Of a stretch of 64,000 nt of DNA, positions 1 through 15,600 are shown in pieces. Where the stretch lies: assembly GCF_910591885.1 (NCBI RefSeq), contig NC_063274.1, positions 15,584,164 to 15,648,163 of the forward strand, written 5' to 3'. The position numbers were made by a program, and so were the translations under genes. Each line of letters opens with the position of its first letter. Position 1 is the first letter of the stretch. The stretch comes from Bombus terrestris (Eukaryota; Arthropoda; Insecta; Hymenoptera; Apidae). A model generated the notes under the pieces. The model was given only the letters and a program-made list of their open reading frames with translations. It did not search any database and was not told the origin of the DNA.

Positions 1-270
1 ATACGTTATATCGTTATAGTATATAACGTTTTACGTTATATCGTTATAGTATATAACGTTATACGTTATATGGATATAGCATATAACGTTATACGTTATA
101 TCGTAATACTACATAACGTTATACGTTATATCGTTATAGTATATAACGTTATACGTTATAACGATATAGTTTATAACGTTATACGCTATATCGATATAGT
201 ATATAACGTTTTACGTTATATCGATAAAGTATATGACGTTATACGTTATAACGATATAGTTTATAACGTT
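1..270. repeat. Tail of a higher-order unit (partial)
   Basis: Nine monomers end with the usual unit-closing order F, E, A, D, CT-C, a TTA-prefixed monomer ending ATATGACGTT, and D. It stops at the first TAA-bearing monomer at 271. The monomer at 211-240 has TCGATAAAGT, a variant seen again only at 9241-9270. This shows that 1-270 is the counterpart of 9031-9300. Confidence 0.85.
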
Positions 271-330
271 ATACGTTAAATCGATATAGTATATAACGTT
301 ATACGTTAAATCGATATAGTATATAACGTT
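271..330 (+). repeat. TAA-bearing boundary pair, 30-bp form
   Basis: Two adjacent monomers with ATACGTTAAATCGATATAG. Compared with a C monomer, the only change is T to A at position 9, which turns TAT into TAA in the otherwise open frame. The same pair lies at 8461-8520 and 9301-9360. Confidence 0.9.
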
Positions 331-3300
331 ATACGTTATATCGATATAGTATATAACGTTATACGTTATATCGTAATACTACATAACGTTATACGTTATA
401 TCGTAATACTACATAACGTTATACGTTATATCGATATAGTATATAACGTTTTACGTTACATCGATATAGTATATAACGTTATACGTTATAACGATATAGT
501 ATATAACGTTATACGTTATATCGTTATCGTATATAACGTTATACGTTATATCGTTATAGTACATAACGTTATACGTTATATCGCTATCGTATATAACGTT
601 ATACGTTATATCGTTATAGTATATAACGTTATACGTTATAACGATATAGTATATAACGTTTTACGTTATATCGTAATACTACATAACGTTATACGTTATA
701 TCGTTACAGAATATAACGTTATACGTTATATCGCTATAGTACATAACGTTATACGTTATATCGCTATCGTATATAACGTTATACGTTATATCGTTATCGT
801 ATATAACGTTATGCGTTATATCGTTATCGTATCTAACGTTATACGTTATATCGTAATACTACATAACGTTATACGTTATATCCTAATACTACATAACGTT
901 ATACGTTATATCGATATAGTATATAACGTTTTACGTTATATCGATATAGTATATAACGTTATACGTTATAACGATGTAGTATATAACGTTATACGTTATA
1001 TCGTTATCGTATATAACGTTATACGTTATATCGTTATAGTACATAACGTTATACGTTATATCGATATAGTATATAACGTTTTACGTTATATCGTTATAGT
1101 ATATAACGTTATACGTTATATGGATATAGCATATAACGTTATACGTTATATCGTTATCGTATATAACGTTATACGTTATATCGTTATAGTATATAACGTT
1201 ATACGTTATATGGATATAGCATATAACGTTATACGTTATATCGTTATCGTATATAACGTTATCCGTTATATCGTTATCGTATATAACGTTATGCGTTATA
1301 TCGATATAGTATATAACGTTATACGTTATATCGTTATAGTATATAACGTTTTACGTTATATCGTTATAGTATATAACGGTATACGTTATAAGGATATAGC
1401 ATATAACGTTATACGTTATATCGTAATACTACATAACGTTATACGTTATATCGTTATAGTATATAACGTTATACGTTATATCGTAATACTACATAACGTT
1501 ATACGTTATATCGTAATACTACATAACGTTATACGTTATATCGTAATACTACATAACGTTATACGTTATATCGTTATCGTATATAACGTTATACGTTATA
1601 TCTTTATAGTACATAACGTTATACGTTATAACGATATAGTTTATAACGTTATGCGTTATATCGTTATCGTATATAACGTTATACGTTATATCGTTATAGT
1701 ACATAACGTTATACGTTATATCGATATCGTATATAACGTTTTACGTTATATCGTTATAGTATATAACGTTATACGTTATATCGATATAGCATATCACGTT
1801 ATACGTTATATCGTTATAGTTTATAACGTTATACGTTATATCGTTATAGTACATAACGTTATACGTTATATCGTAATACTACATAACGTTATACGTTATA
1901 TCGTTATAGTATATAACGTTATACGTTATATGGATATAGCATATAACGTTATACGTTATATCGTAATACTACATAACGTTATACGTTATATCGTTATCGT
2001 ATATAACGTTATACGTTATATCTTTATAGTACATAACGTTATACGTTATAACGATATAGTTTATAACGTTATACGTTATATCGTTATCGTATATAACGTT
2101 TTGCGTTATATCGTTATAGTATATAACGTTATACGCTATATCGATATAGCATATCACGTTATACGTTATAACGATATAGCATATCACGTTATACGTTATA
2201 TCGTTATAGTATATAACGTTATACGGTATATCGTTATAGTATATAACGTTATACGTTATATTGTTATAGTACATAACGTTATACGTTATATCGATATCGT
2301 ATATAACGTTTTACGTTATATCGTTATAGTATATAACGTTATACGTTATATTGTTATAGTACATAACGTTATACGTTATATCGATATCGTATATAACGTT
2401 TTACGTTATATCGTTATAGTATATAACGTTATACGTTATATCGTTATCGTATATAACGTTTTGCGTTATATCGTTATAGTATATAACGTTATACGCTATA
2501 TCGATATAGCATATCACGTTATACGTTATAACGATATAGTTTATAACGTTATACGTTATAACGATATAGTTTATAACGTTATACGTTATATCGTTATCGT
2601 ATATAACGTTATACGTTATATCGCTATCGTATATAACGTTATACGTTATATCGTTATAGTATATAACGTTATACGCTATATCGATATAGTATATAACGTT
2701 ATACGTTATATCGATATAGTATATATTGTTATACGTTATAACGATATAGTTTATAACGTTATACGTTATATTGTTATAGTACATAACGTTATACGTTATA
2801 TCGATATCGTATATAACGTTTTACGTTATATCGTTATAGTATATCACGTTATACGTTATAACGATATAGTTTATAACGTTATACGTTATAACGATATAGT
2901 TTATAACGTTATACGTTATATCGTTATAGTATATAACGTTATACGTTATATGGATATAGCATATAACGTTATACGTTATATCGTAATACTACATAACGTT
3001 ATACGTTATATCGTTATAGTATATAACGTTATACGTTATATCGATATAGTATATCACGTTATACGTTATATCGTTATAGTTTATAACGTTATACGTTATA
3101 TCGTAATACTACATAACGTTATACGTTATATCGTAATACTACATAACGTTATACGTTATAACGTTACAGTATATAACGTTATACGTTATATGGATATAGC
3201 ATATAACGTTATACGTTATATCGTAATACTACATAACGTTATACGTTATATCGTAATACTACATAACGTTATACGTTATATCGTTATCGTATATAACGTT

Positions 3301-5550
3301 ATACGTTATATCGTTATCGTATATAACGTTTTACGTTATATCGTTATAGTATATAACGTTATACGTTATATCGATATAGCATATCACGTTATACGTTATA
3401 TCGTTATAGTTTATAACGTTATACGTTATATCGCTATCGTATATAACGTTATACGTTATATCGTTATCGTATATAACGTTATACGGTATATCGTTATAGT
3501 ATATAACGTTATACGTTATATTGTTATAGTACATAACGTTATACGTTATATCGATATCGTATATAACGTTTTACGTTATATCGTTATATTATATAACGTT
3601 ATACGTTATAACGATATAGTTTATAACGTTATACGTTATATCGTTATCGTATATAACGTTATACGTTATATCGCTATCGTATATAACGTTATACGTTATA
3701 TCGTTATAGTATATAACGTTATACGCTATATCGATATAGCATATCACGTTATACGTTATAACGATATAGCATATCACGTTATACGTTATAACGATATAGT
3801 TTATAACGTTATACGTTATAACGATATAGTTTATAACGTTATACGTTATATCGTTATAGTATATAACGTTATACGTTATATCGATATAGTATATCACGTT
3901 ATACGTTATATCGTTATAGTTTATAACGTTATACGTTATATCGTAATACTACATAACGTTATACGTTATATCGTAATACTACATAACGTTATACGTTATA
4001 TCGTTATAGTATATAACGTTATACGTTATATCGTTATAGTTTTTAACGTTATACGTTATATCGTAATACAACATAACGTTATACGTTATATCGTAATACT
4101 ACATAACGTTATACGTTATAACGATATAGTATATAACGTTTTACGTTATATCGTTATAGTATATAACGTTATACGTTATATCGTTATCGTATATAACGTT
4201 TTGCGTTATATCGTTGTAGTATATAACGTTATACGCTATATCGATATAGCATATCACGTTATACGTTATAACGATATAGCATATCACGTTATACGTTATA
4301 TCGTTATAGTTTATAACGCTATACGTTATATCGTAATACTACATAACGTTATACGTTATATCGTAATACTACATAACGTTATACGTTATATCGTTATAGT
4401 ATATAACGTTATACGTTATATGGATATAGCATATAACGTTATACGTTATATCGTAATACTACATAACGTTATACGTTATATCGTAATACTACATAACGTT
4501 ATACGTTATATCGTTATCGTATATAACGTTATACGTTATATCGATATAGCATATCACGTTATACGTTATATCGTTATAGTTTATAACGTTATACGTTATA
4601 TCGTTATAGTACATAACGTTATACGTTATATCGTAATACTACATAACGTTATACGTTATATCGTTATAGTATATAACGTTATACGTTATATGGATATAGC
4701 ATATAACGTTATACGTTATATCGTTATAGTACATAACGTTATACGTTATATCGATATCGTATATAACGTTTTACGTTATATCGTTATAGTATATAACGTT
4801 ATACGTTATATCGATATAGCATATCACGTTATACGTTATATCGTTATAGTTTATAACGTTACACGTTATATCGTTATAGTACATAACGTTATACGTTATA
4901 TCGTAATACTACATAACGTTATACGTTATATCGTTATAGTATATAACGTTATACGTTATATGGATATAGCATATAACGTTATACGTTATATCGTTATAGT
5001 ATATAACGTTATACGTTATATCGATATAGCATATCACGTTATACGTTATATCGTTATAGTCTATAACGCTATACGTTATATCGTAATACTACGTAACGTT
5101 ATACGTTATATCGTAATACTACATAACGTTATACGTTATATCGTTATAGTATATAACGTTATACGTTATATGGATATAGCATATAACGTTATACGTTATA
5201 TCGTAATACTACATAACGTTATACGTTATATCGTAATACTACATAACGTTATACGTTATATCGTAATACTACATAACGTTATACGTTATATCGTAATACT
5301 ACATAACGTTATACGTTATATCGTTATCGTATATAACGTTATACGTTATATCGTTATCGTATATAACGTTTTACGTTATATCGTTATAGTATATAACGTT
5401 ATACGTTATATCGATATAGCATATCACGTTATACGTTATATCGTTATAGTTTATAACGTTATACGTTATATCGCTATCGTATATAACGTTATACGTTATA
5501 TCGTTATCGTATATAACGTTATACGGTATATCGTTATAGTATATAACGCT

Positions 5551-6030
5551 ATACGTTATATTGTTATAGTACATAACGTTATACGTTATATCGATATCGT
5601 ATATAACGTTTTACGTTATATCGTTATAGTATATAACGTTATACGTTATAACGATATAGTTTATAACGTTATACGTTATATCGTTATCGTATATAACGTT
5701 TTGCGTTATATCGTTATAGTATATAACGTTATACGCTATATCGATATAGCATATCACGTTATACGTTATAACGATATAGTTTATAACGTTATACGTTATA
5801 TTGTTATAGTACATAACGTTATACGTTATATCGATATCGTATATAACGTTTTACGTTATATCGTTATAGTATATAACGTTATACGTTATAACGATATAGT
5901 TTATAACGTTATACGTTATATCGTTATCGTATATAACGTTTTGCGTTATATCGTTATAGTATATAACGTTATACGCTATATCGATATAGCATATCACGTT
6001 ATACGTTATAACGATATAGTTTATAACGTT
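5551..6030. repeat. Tandem pair of the 8-monomer (240-bp) module, unit 1
   Basis: Monomer order J, K, L-A, D, B, TTG-A, CT-H, D occurs at 5551-5790 and is repeated at 5791-6030. Single copies of the same order follow at 6571-6810 and 7021-7260. This ordered set is the most frequent sub-repeat of the window and marks homologous positions in all full units. Confidence 0.85.
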
Positions 6031-8460
6031 ATACGTTATAACGATATAGTTTATAACGTTATACGTTATATCGTTATAGTATATAACGTTATACGTTATA
6101 TCGTTATAGTATATCACGTTATACGTTATATCGTTATAGTTTATAACGTTATACGTTATATCGTAATACTACATAACGTTATACGTTATATCGTAATACT
6201 ACATAACGTTATACGTTATATCGTTATAGTATATAACGTTATACGTTATATGGATATAGCATATAACGTTATACGTTATATCGTAATACTACATAACGTT
6301 ATACGTTATATCGTAATACTACATAACGTTATACGTTATATCGTTATCGTATATAACGTTATACGTTATATCGTTATCGTATATAACGTTTTACGTTATA
6401 TCGTTATAGTATATAACGTTATACGTTATATCGATATAGCATATCACGTTATACGTTATATCGTTATAGTTTATAACGTTATACGTTATATCGCTATCGT
6501 ATATAACGTTATACGTTATATCGTTATCGTATATAACGTTATACGGTATATCGTTATAGTATATAACGTTATACGTTATATTGTTATAGTACATAACGTT
6601 ATACGTTATATCGATATCGTATATAACGTTTTACGTTATATCGTTATAGTATATAACGTTATACGTTATAACGATATAGTTTATAACGTTATACGTTATA
6701 TCGTTATCGTATATAACGTTTTGCGTTATATCGTTATAGTATATAACGTTATACGCTATATCGATATAGCATATCACGTTATACGTTATAACGATATAGT
6801 TTATAACGTTATACGTTATAACGATATAGTTTATAACGTTATACGTTATATCGTTATCGTATATAACGTTATACGTTATATCGCTATCGTATATAACGTT
6901 ATACGTTATATCGTTATAGTATATAACGTTATACACTATATCGATATAGTATATAACGTTATACGTTATATCGATATAGTATATAACGTTATACGTTATA
7001 ACGATATAGTTTATAACGTTATACGTTATATTGTTATAGTACATAACGTTATACGTTATATCGATATCGTATATAACGTTTTACGTTATATCGTTATAGT
7101 ATATAACGTTATACGTTATAACGATATAGTTGATAACGTTATACGTTATATCGTTATCGTATATAACGTTTTGCGTTATATCGTTATAGTATATAACGTT
7201 ATACGCTATATCGATATAGCATATCACGTTATACGTTATAACGATATAGTTTATAACGTTATACGTTATAACGATATAGTTTCTAACGTTATACGTTATA
7301 TCGTTATAGTATATAACGTTATACGTTATATCGATATAGTATATCACGTTATACGTTATATCGTTACAGTATATAACGTTATACGTTATATCGTTATAGT
7401 ATATAACGTTATACGTTATATCGATATAGCATACCACGATATACGTTATATCGTTATAGTTTATAACGTTATACGTTATATCGCTATCGTATATAACGTT
7501 ATACGTTATATCGCTATCGTATATAACGTTATACGTTATATCGTTATAGTATATAATGTTATACGTTATAACGATATAGTATATAACGTTTTACGTTATA
7601 TCGTAATACTACATAACGTTATACGTTATATCGTTATCGTATATAACGTTATACGTTATATCGTTATCGTATATAACGTTATACGTTATATCGTTATCGT
7701 ATATAACGTTTTACGTTATATCGTTATAGTACATAACGTTATACGTTATATCGTTATCGTATATAACGTTATACGCTATATCGTTATAGTATATAACGTT
7801 ATACGTTATATCGTTACAGTATATAACGTTATACGTTATATCGCTATAGTACATAACGTTATACGTTATATCGCTATCGTATATAACGTTATACGTTATA
7901 TCGTTATCGTATATAACGTTATGCGTTATATCGTTATCGTATCTAACGTTATACGTTATATCGTAATACTACATAACGTTATACGTTATATCCTAATACT
8001 ACATAACGTTATACGTTATATCGATATAGTATATAACGTTTTACGTTATATCGATATAGTATATAACGTTATACGTTATAACGATGTAGTATATAACGTT
8101 ATACGTTATATCGTTATCGTATATAACGTTATACGTTATATCGTTATAGTACATAACGTTATACGTTATATCGCTATCGTATATAACGTTATACGTTATA
8201 TCGTTATAGTATATAACGTTATACGTTATAACGATATAGTATATAACGTTTTACGTTATATCGTAATACTACATAACGTTATACGTTATATCGTTATCGT
8301 ATATAACGTTATACGTTATATCGTTATCGTATATAACGTTTTACGTTATATCGTTATAGTTTATAACGTTATACGCTATATCGATATAGTATATAACGTT
8401 TTACGTTATATCGATATAGTATATGACGTTATACGTTATAACGATATAGTTTATAACGTT

Positions 8461-8520
8461 ATACGTTAAATCGATATAGTATATAACGTTATACGTTAAA
8501 TCGATATAGTATATAACGTT
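8461..8520 (+). repeat. TAA-bearing boundary pair, 30-bp form
   Basis: Identical pair to 271-330. It ends the 2552-codon open stretch that starts at 811. Confidence 0.9.
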
Positions 8521-9300
8521 ATACGTTATATCGATATAGTATATAACGTTATACGTTATATCGTAATACTACATAACGTTATACGTTATATCGTTATCGT
8601 ATATAACGTTATACGTTATATCGTTATAGTACATAACGTTATACGTTATATCGATATCGTATATAACGTTTTACGTTATATCGTTATAGTATATAACGTT
8701 GTACGTTATATCGATATAGCATATCACGTTATACGTTATATCGTTATAGTATATAACGTTATACGTTATATCGATATAGTATATCACGTTATACGTTATA
8801 TCGTTATAGTTTATAACGTTATACGTTATATCGTAATACTACATAACGTTATACGTTATATCGTAATACTACATAACGTTATACGTTATGTCGTTATAGT
8901 ATATAACGTTATACGTTATATCGCTATCGTATATAACGTTATACGTTATATCGCTATCGTATATAACGTTATACGTTATATCGTTATAGTATATAACGTT
9001 ATACGTTATATCGATATAGCATATCACGTTATACGTTATATCGTTATAGTATATAACGTTTTACGTTATATCGTTATAGTATATAACGTTATACGTTATA
9101 TGGATATAGCATATAACGTTATACGTTATATCGTAATACTACATAACGTTATACGTTATATCGTTATAGTATATAACGTTATACGTTATAACGATATAGT
9201 TTATAACGTTATACGCTATATCGATATAGTATATAACGTTTTACGTTATATCGATAAAGTATATGACGTTATACGTTATAACGATATAGTTTATAACGTT
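8461..9300. repeat. Short higher-order unit, 840 bp (28 monomers)
   Basis: It is bounded by TAA pairs at 8461-8520 and 9301-9360. It opens like the others (TAA, TAA, C, E) but then jumps to B and an A-like monomer ending ACATAACGTT. It contains a GTACGTTATA prefix at 8701 and ends with the same F, E, A, D, CT-C, TCGATAAAGT monomer, D order as 61-270. It looks like a unit reduced by a large in-phase deletion. Together with unit 1 it makes a 9030-bp segment (271-9300). Confidence 0.75.
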
Positions 9301-9360
9301 ATACGTTAAATCGATATAGTATATAACGTTATACGTTAAATCGATATAGTATATAACGTT
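9301..9360 (+). repeat. TAA-bearing boundary pair, 30-bp form
   Basis: Identical pair to 271-330. It is the last boundary before the 31-bp form takes over at 18841. Confidence 0.9.
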
Positions 9361-12300
9361 ATACGTTATATCGATATAGTATATAACGTTATACGTTATA
9401 TCGTAATACTACATAACGTTATACGTTATATCGTAATACTACATAACGTTATACGTTATATCGATATAGTATATAACGTTTTACGTTACATCGATATAGT
9501 ATATAACGTTATACGTTATAACGATATAGTATATAACGTTATACGTTATATCGTTATCGTATATAACGTTATACGTTATATCGTTATAGTACATAACGTT
9601 ATACGTTATATCGCTATCGTATATAACGTTATACGTTATATCGTTATAGTATATAACGTTATACGTTATAATTATATAGTATATAACGTTTTACGTTATA
9701 TCGTAATACTACATAACGTTATACGTTATATCGTTATCGTATATAACGTTATACGTTATATCGTTATCGTATATAACGTTTTACGTTATATCGTTATAGT
9801 ACATAACGTTATACGTTATATCGTTATCGTATATAACGTTATACGCTATATCGTTATAGTATATAACGTTATACGTTATATCGTTACAGAATATAACGTT
9901 ATACGTTATATCGCTATAGTACATAACGTTATACGTTATATCGCTATCGTATATAACGTTATACGTTATATCGTTATCGTATATAACGTTATGCGTTATA
10001 TCGTTATCGTATCTAACGTTATACGTTATATCGTAATACTACATAACGTTATACGTTATATCCTAATACTACATAACGTTATACGTTATATCGATATAGT
10101 ATATAACGTTTTACGTTATATCGATATAGTATATAACGTTATACGTTATAACGATGTAGTATATAACGTTATACGTTATATCGTTATCGTATATAACGTT
10201 ATACGTTATATCGTTATAGTACATAACGTTATACGTTATATCGATATAGTATATAACGTTTTACGTTATATCGTTATAGTATATAACGTTATACGTTATA
10301 TGGATATAGCATATAACGTTATACGTTATATCGTTATCGTATATAACGTTATACGTTATATCGTTATAGTATATAACGTTATACGTTATATGGATATAGC
10401 ATATAACGTTATACGTTATATCGTTATCGTATATAACGTTATCCGTTATATCGTTATCGTATATAACGTTATGCGTTATATCGATATAGTATATAACGTT
10501 ATACGTTATATCGTTATAGTATATAACGTTTTACGTTATATCGTTATAGTATATAACGGTATACGTTATAAGGATATAGCATATAACGTTATACGTTATA
10601 TCGTAATACTACATAACGTTATACGTTATATCGTTATAGTATATAACGTTATACGTTATATCGTAATACTACATAACGTTATACGTTATATCGTAATACT
10701 ACATAACGTTATACGTTATATCGTAATACTACATAACGTTATACGTTATATCGTTATCGTATATAACGTTATACGTTATATCTTTATAGTACATAACGTT
10801 ATACGTTATAACGATATAGTTTATAACGTTATGCGTTATATCGTTATCGTATATAACGTTATACGTTATATCGTTATAGTACATAACGTTATCCGTTATA
10901 TCGATATCGTATATAACGTTTTACGTTATATCGTTATAGTATATAACGTTATACGTTATATCGATATAGCATATCACGTTATACGTTATATCGTTATAGT
11001 TTATAACGTTATACGTTATATCGTTATAGTACATAACGTTATACGTTATATCGTAATACTACATAACGTTATACGTTATATCGTTATAGTATATAACGTT
11101 ATACGTTATATGGATATAGCATATAACGTTATACGTTATATCGTAATACTACATAACGTTATACGTTATATCGTTATCGTATATAACGTTATACGTTATA
11201 TCTTTATAGTACATAACGTTATACGTTATAACGATATAGTTTATAACGTTATACGTTATATCGTTATCGTATATAACGTTTTGCGTTATATCGTTATAGT
11301 ATATAACGTTATACGCTATATCGATATAGCATATCACGTTATACGTTATAACGATATAGCATATCACGTTATACGTTATATCGTTATAGTATATAACGTT
11401 ATACGGTATATCGTTATAGTATATAACGTTATACGTTATATTGTTATAGTACATAACGTTATACGTTATATCGATATCGTATATAACGTTTTACGTTATA
11501 TCGTTATAGTATATAACGTTATACGTTATATTGTTATAGTACATAACGTTATACGTTATATCGATATCGTATATAACGTTTTACGTTATATCGTTATAGT
11601 ATATAACGTTATACGTTATATCGTTATCGTATATAACGTTTTACGTTATATCGTTATAGTATATAACGTTATACGCTATATCGATATAGCATATCACGTT
11701 ATACGTTATAACGATATAGTTTATAACGTTATACGTTATAACGATATAGTTTATAACGTTATACGTTATATCGTTATCGTATATAACGTTATACGTTATA
11801 TCGCTATCGTATATAACGTTATACGTTATATCGTTATAGTATATAACGTTATACGCTATATCGATATAGTATATAACGTTATACGTTATATCGATATAGT
11901 ATATATTGTTATACGTTATAACGATATAGTTTATAACGTTATACGTTATATTGTTATAGTACATAACGTTATACGTTATATCGATATCGTATATAACGTT
12001 TTACGTTATATCGTTATAGTATATCACGTTATACGTTATAACGATATAGTTTATAACGTTATACGTTATAACGATATAGTTTATAACGTTATACGTTATA
12101 TCGTTATAGTATATAACGTTATACGTTATATGGATATAGCATATAACGTTATACGTTATATCGTAATACTACATAACGTTATACGTTATATCGTTATAGT
12201 ATATAACGTTATACGTTATATCGATATAGTATATCACGTTATACGTTATATCGTTATAGTTTATAACGTTATACGTTATATCGTAATACTACATAACGTT

Positions 12301-13341
12301 ATACGTTATATCGTAATACTACATAACGTTATACGTTATATCGTTACAGTATATAACGTTATACGTTATATGGATATAGCATATAACGTTATACGTTATA
12401 TCGTAATACTACATAACGTTATACGTTATATCGTAATACTACATAACGTTATACGTTATATCGTTATCGTATATAACGTTATACGTTATATCGTTATCGT
12501 ATATAACGTTTTACGTTATATCGTTATAGTATATAACGTTATACGTTATATCGATATAGCATATCACGTTATACGTTATATCGTTATAGTTTATAACGTT
12601 ATACGTTATATCGCTATCGTATATAACGTTATACGTTATATCGTTATCGTATATAACGTTATACGGTATATCGTTATAGTATATAACGTTATACGTTATA
12701 TTGTTATAGTACATAACGTTATACGTTATATCGATATCGTATATAACGTTTTACGTTATATCGTTATATTATATAACGTTATACGTTATAACGATATAGT
12801 TTATAACGTTATACGTTATATCGTTATCGTATATAACGTTTTGCGTTATATCGTTATAGTATATAACGTTATACGCTATATCGATATAGCATATCACGTT
12901 ATACGTTATAACGATATAGTTTATAACGTTATACGTTATAACGATATAGTTTATAACGTTATACGTTATATCGTTATCGTATATAACGTTATACGCTATA
13001 TCGATATAGCATATCACGTTATACGTTATAACGATATAGCATATCACGTTATACGTTATAACGATATAGTTTATAACGTTATACGTTATAACGATATAGT
13101 TTATAACGTTATACGTTATATCGTTATAGTATATAACGTTATACGTTATATCGATATAGTATATCACGTTATACGTTATATCGTTATAGTTTATAACGTT
13201 ATACGTTATATCGTAATACTACATAACGTTATACGTTATATCGTAATACTACATAACGTTATACGTTATATCGTTATAGTATATAACGTTATACGTTATA
13301 TCGCTATCGTATATAACGTTATACGTTATATCGTTATCGTA

Positions 13342-13383
13342 TATAACGTTATACGCTATATCGATATAGCGTATAACGTTATA
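13342..13383. repeat. Perfect 42-bp palindrome
   Basis: The monomer at 13351 has GCG at positions 19-21, pairing with CGC at positions 4-6, and AACGTT on both sides. The two 21-base arms, TATAACGTTATACGCTATATC and its complement, match at every position around the central CG (13362/13363). Ordinary monomers mismatch at one to three arm positions. The homologous monomer in unit 3 (20552) is a normal CT-H. Confidence 0.9.
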
Positions 13384-15120
13384 CGTTATAACGATATAGT
13401 TTATAACGTTATACGTTATAACGATATAGTTTATAACGTTATACGTTATATCGTTATCGTATATAACGTTATACGTTATATCGCTATCGTATATAACGTT
13501 ATACGTTATATCGTTATAGTATATAACGTTATACGTTATAACGATATAGTTTATAACGTTATACGTTATATCGTTATAGTATATAACGTTATACGTTATA
13601 TCGATATAGTATATCACGTTATACGTTATATCGTTATAGTTTTTAACGTTATACGTTATATCGTAATACAACATAACGTTATACGTTATATCGTAATACT
13701 ACATAACGTTATACGTTATAACGATATAGTATATAACGTTTTACGTTATATCGTTATAGTATATAACGTTATACGTTATATCGTTATCGTATATAACGTT
13801 TTGCGTTATATCGTTGTAGTATATAACGTTATACGCTATATCGATATAGCATATCACGTTATACGTTATAACGATATAGCATATCACGTTATACGTTATA
13901 TCGTTATAGTTTATAACGCTATACGTTATATCGTAATACTACATAACGTTATACGTTACATCGTAATACTACATAACGTTATACGTTATATCGTTATAGT
14001 ATATAACGTTATACGTTATATGGATATAGCATATAACGTTATACGTTATATCGTAATACTACATAACGTTATACGTTATATCGTAATACTACATAACGTT
14101 ATACGTTATATCGTTATCGTATATAACGTTATACGTTATATCGATATAGCATATCACGTTATACGTTATATCGTTATAGTTTATAACGTTATACGTTATA
14201 TCGTTATAGTACATAGCGTTATACGTTATATCGTAATACTACATAACGTTATACGTTATATCGTTATAGTATATAACGTTATACGTTATATGGATATAGC
14301 ATATAACGTTATACGTTATATCGTTATAGTACATAACGTTATACGTTATATCGATATCGTATATAACGTTTTACGTTATATCGTTATAGTATATAACGTT
14401 ATACGTTATATCGATATAGCATATCACGTTATACGTTATATCGTTATAGTTTATAACGTTACACGTTATATCGTTATAGTACATAACGTTATACGTTATA
14501 TCGTTATAGTACATAACGTTATACGTTATATCGTCATAGTATATAACGTTATACGTTATATGGATATAGCATATAACGTTATACGTTATATCGTTATAGT
14601 ATATAACGTTATACATTATATCGATATAGCATATAACGTTATACGTTATATCGTTATAGTTTATAACGCTATACGTTATATCGTAATACTACATAACGTT
14701 ATACGTTATATCGTAATACTACATAACGTTATACGTTATATCGTTATAGTATATAACGTTATACGTTATATGGATATAGCATATAACGTTATACGTTATA
14801 TCGTAATACTACATAACGTTATACGTTATATCGTAATACTACATAACGTTATACGTTATATCGTAATACTACATAACGTTATACGTTATATCGTTATCGT
14901 ATATAACGTTATACGTTATATCGTTATCGTATATAACGTTTTACGTTATATCGTTATAGTATATATCGTTATACGTTATATCGATATAGCATATCACGTT
15001 ATACGTTATATCGTTATAGTTTATAACGTTATACGTTATATCGCTATCGTATATAACGTTATACGTTATATCGTTATCGTATATAACGTTATACGGTATA
15101 TCGTTATAGTATATAACGCT

Positions 15121-15600
15121 ATACGTTATATTGTTATAGTACATAACGTTATACGTTATATCGATATCGTATATAACGTTTTACGTTATATCGTTATAGT
15201 ATATAACGTTATACGTTATAACGATATAGTTTATAACGTTATACGTTATATCGTTATCGTATATAACGTTTTGCGTTATATCGTTATAGTATATAACGTT
15301 ATACGCTATATCGATATAGCATATCACGTTATACGTTATAACGATATAGTTTATAACGTTATACGTTATATTGTTATAGTACATAACGTTATACGTTATA
15401 TCGATATCGTATATAACGTTTTACGTTATATCGTTATAGTATATAACGTTATACGTTATAACGATATAGTTTATAACGTTATACGTTATATCGTTATCGT
15501 ATATAACGTTTTGCGTTATATCGTTATAGTATATAACGTTATACGCTATATCGATATAGCATATCACGTTATACGTTATAACGATATAGTTTATAACGTT
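15121..15600. repeat. Tandem pair of the 240-bp module, unit 2
   Basis: Same eight-monomer order at 15121-15360 and 15361-15600, with single copies at 16141-16380 and 16591-16830. Spacing of the four copies (240, 780, 450 bp) equals that in unit 1. Confidence 0.85.

Larger units (their letters stand above)
271..8460. repeat. Higher-order unit 1, 8190 bp (273 monomers)
   Basis: It opens with two TAA-bearing monomers (271-330), then C, E, E, C, and closes at the next TAA pair at 8461. Its boundary monomers are ordinary 30-mers (GTTATACGTTAAATCG) without the extra G found further right. The interior carries the recurring 240-bp modules at 5551, 5791, 6571 and 7021. The stretch at 7801-8160 repeats the variants of 691-1050 (TCGCTATAGT, the ATGCGTTATA prefix, TCCTAATACT, ACGATGTAGT), so the unit contains a second copy of its own opening section near its end. 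Confidence 0.8.
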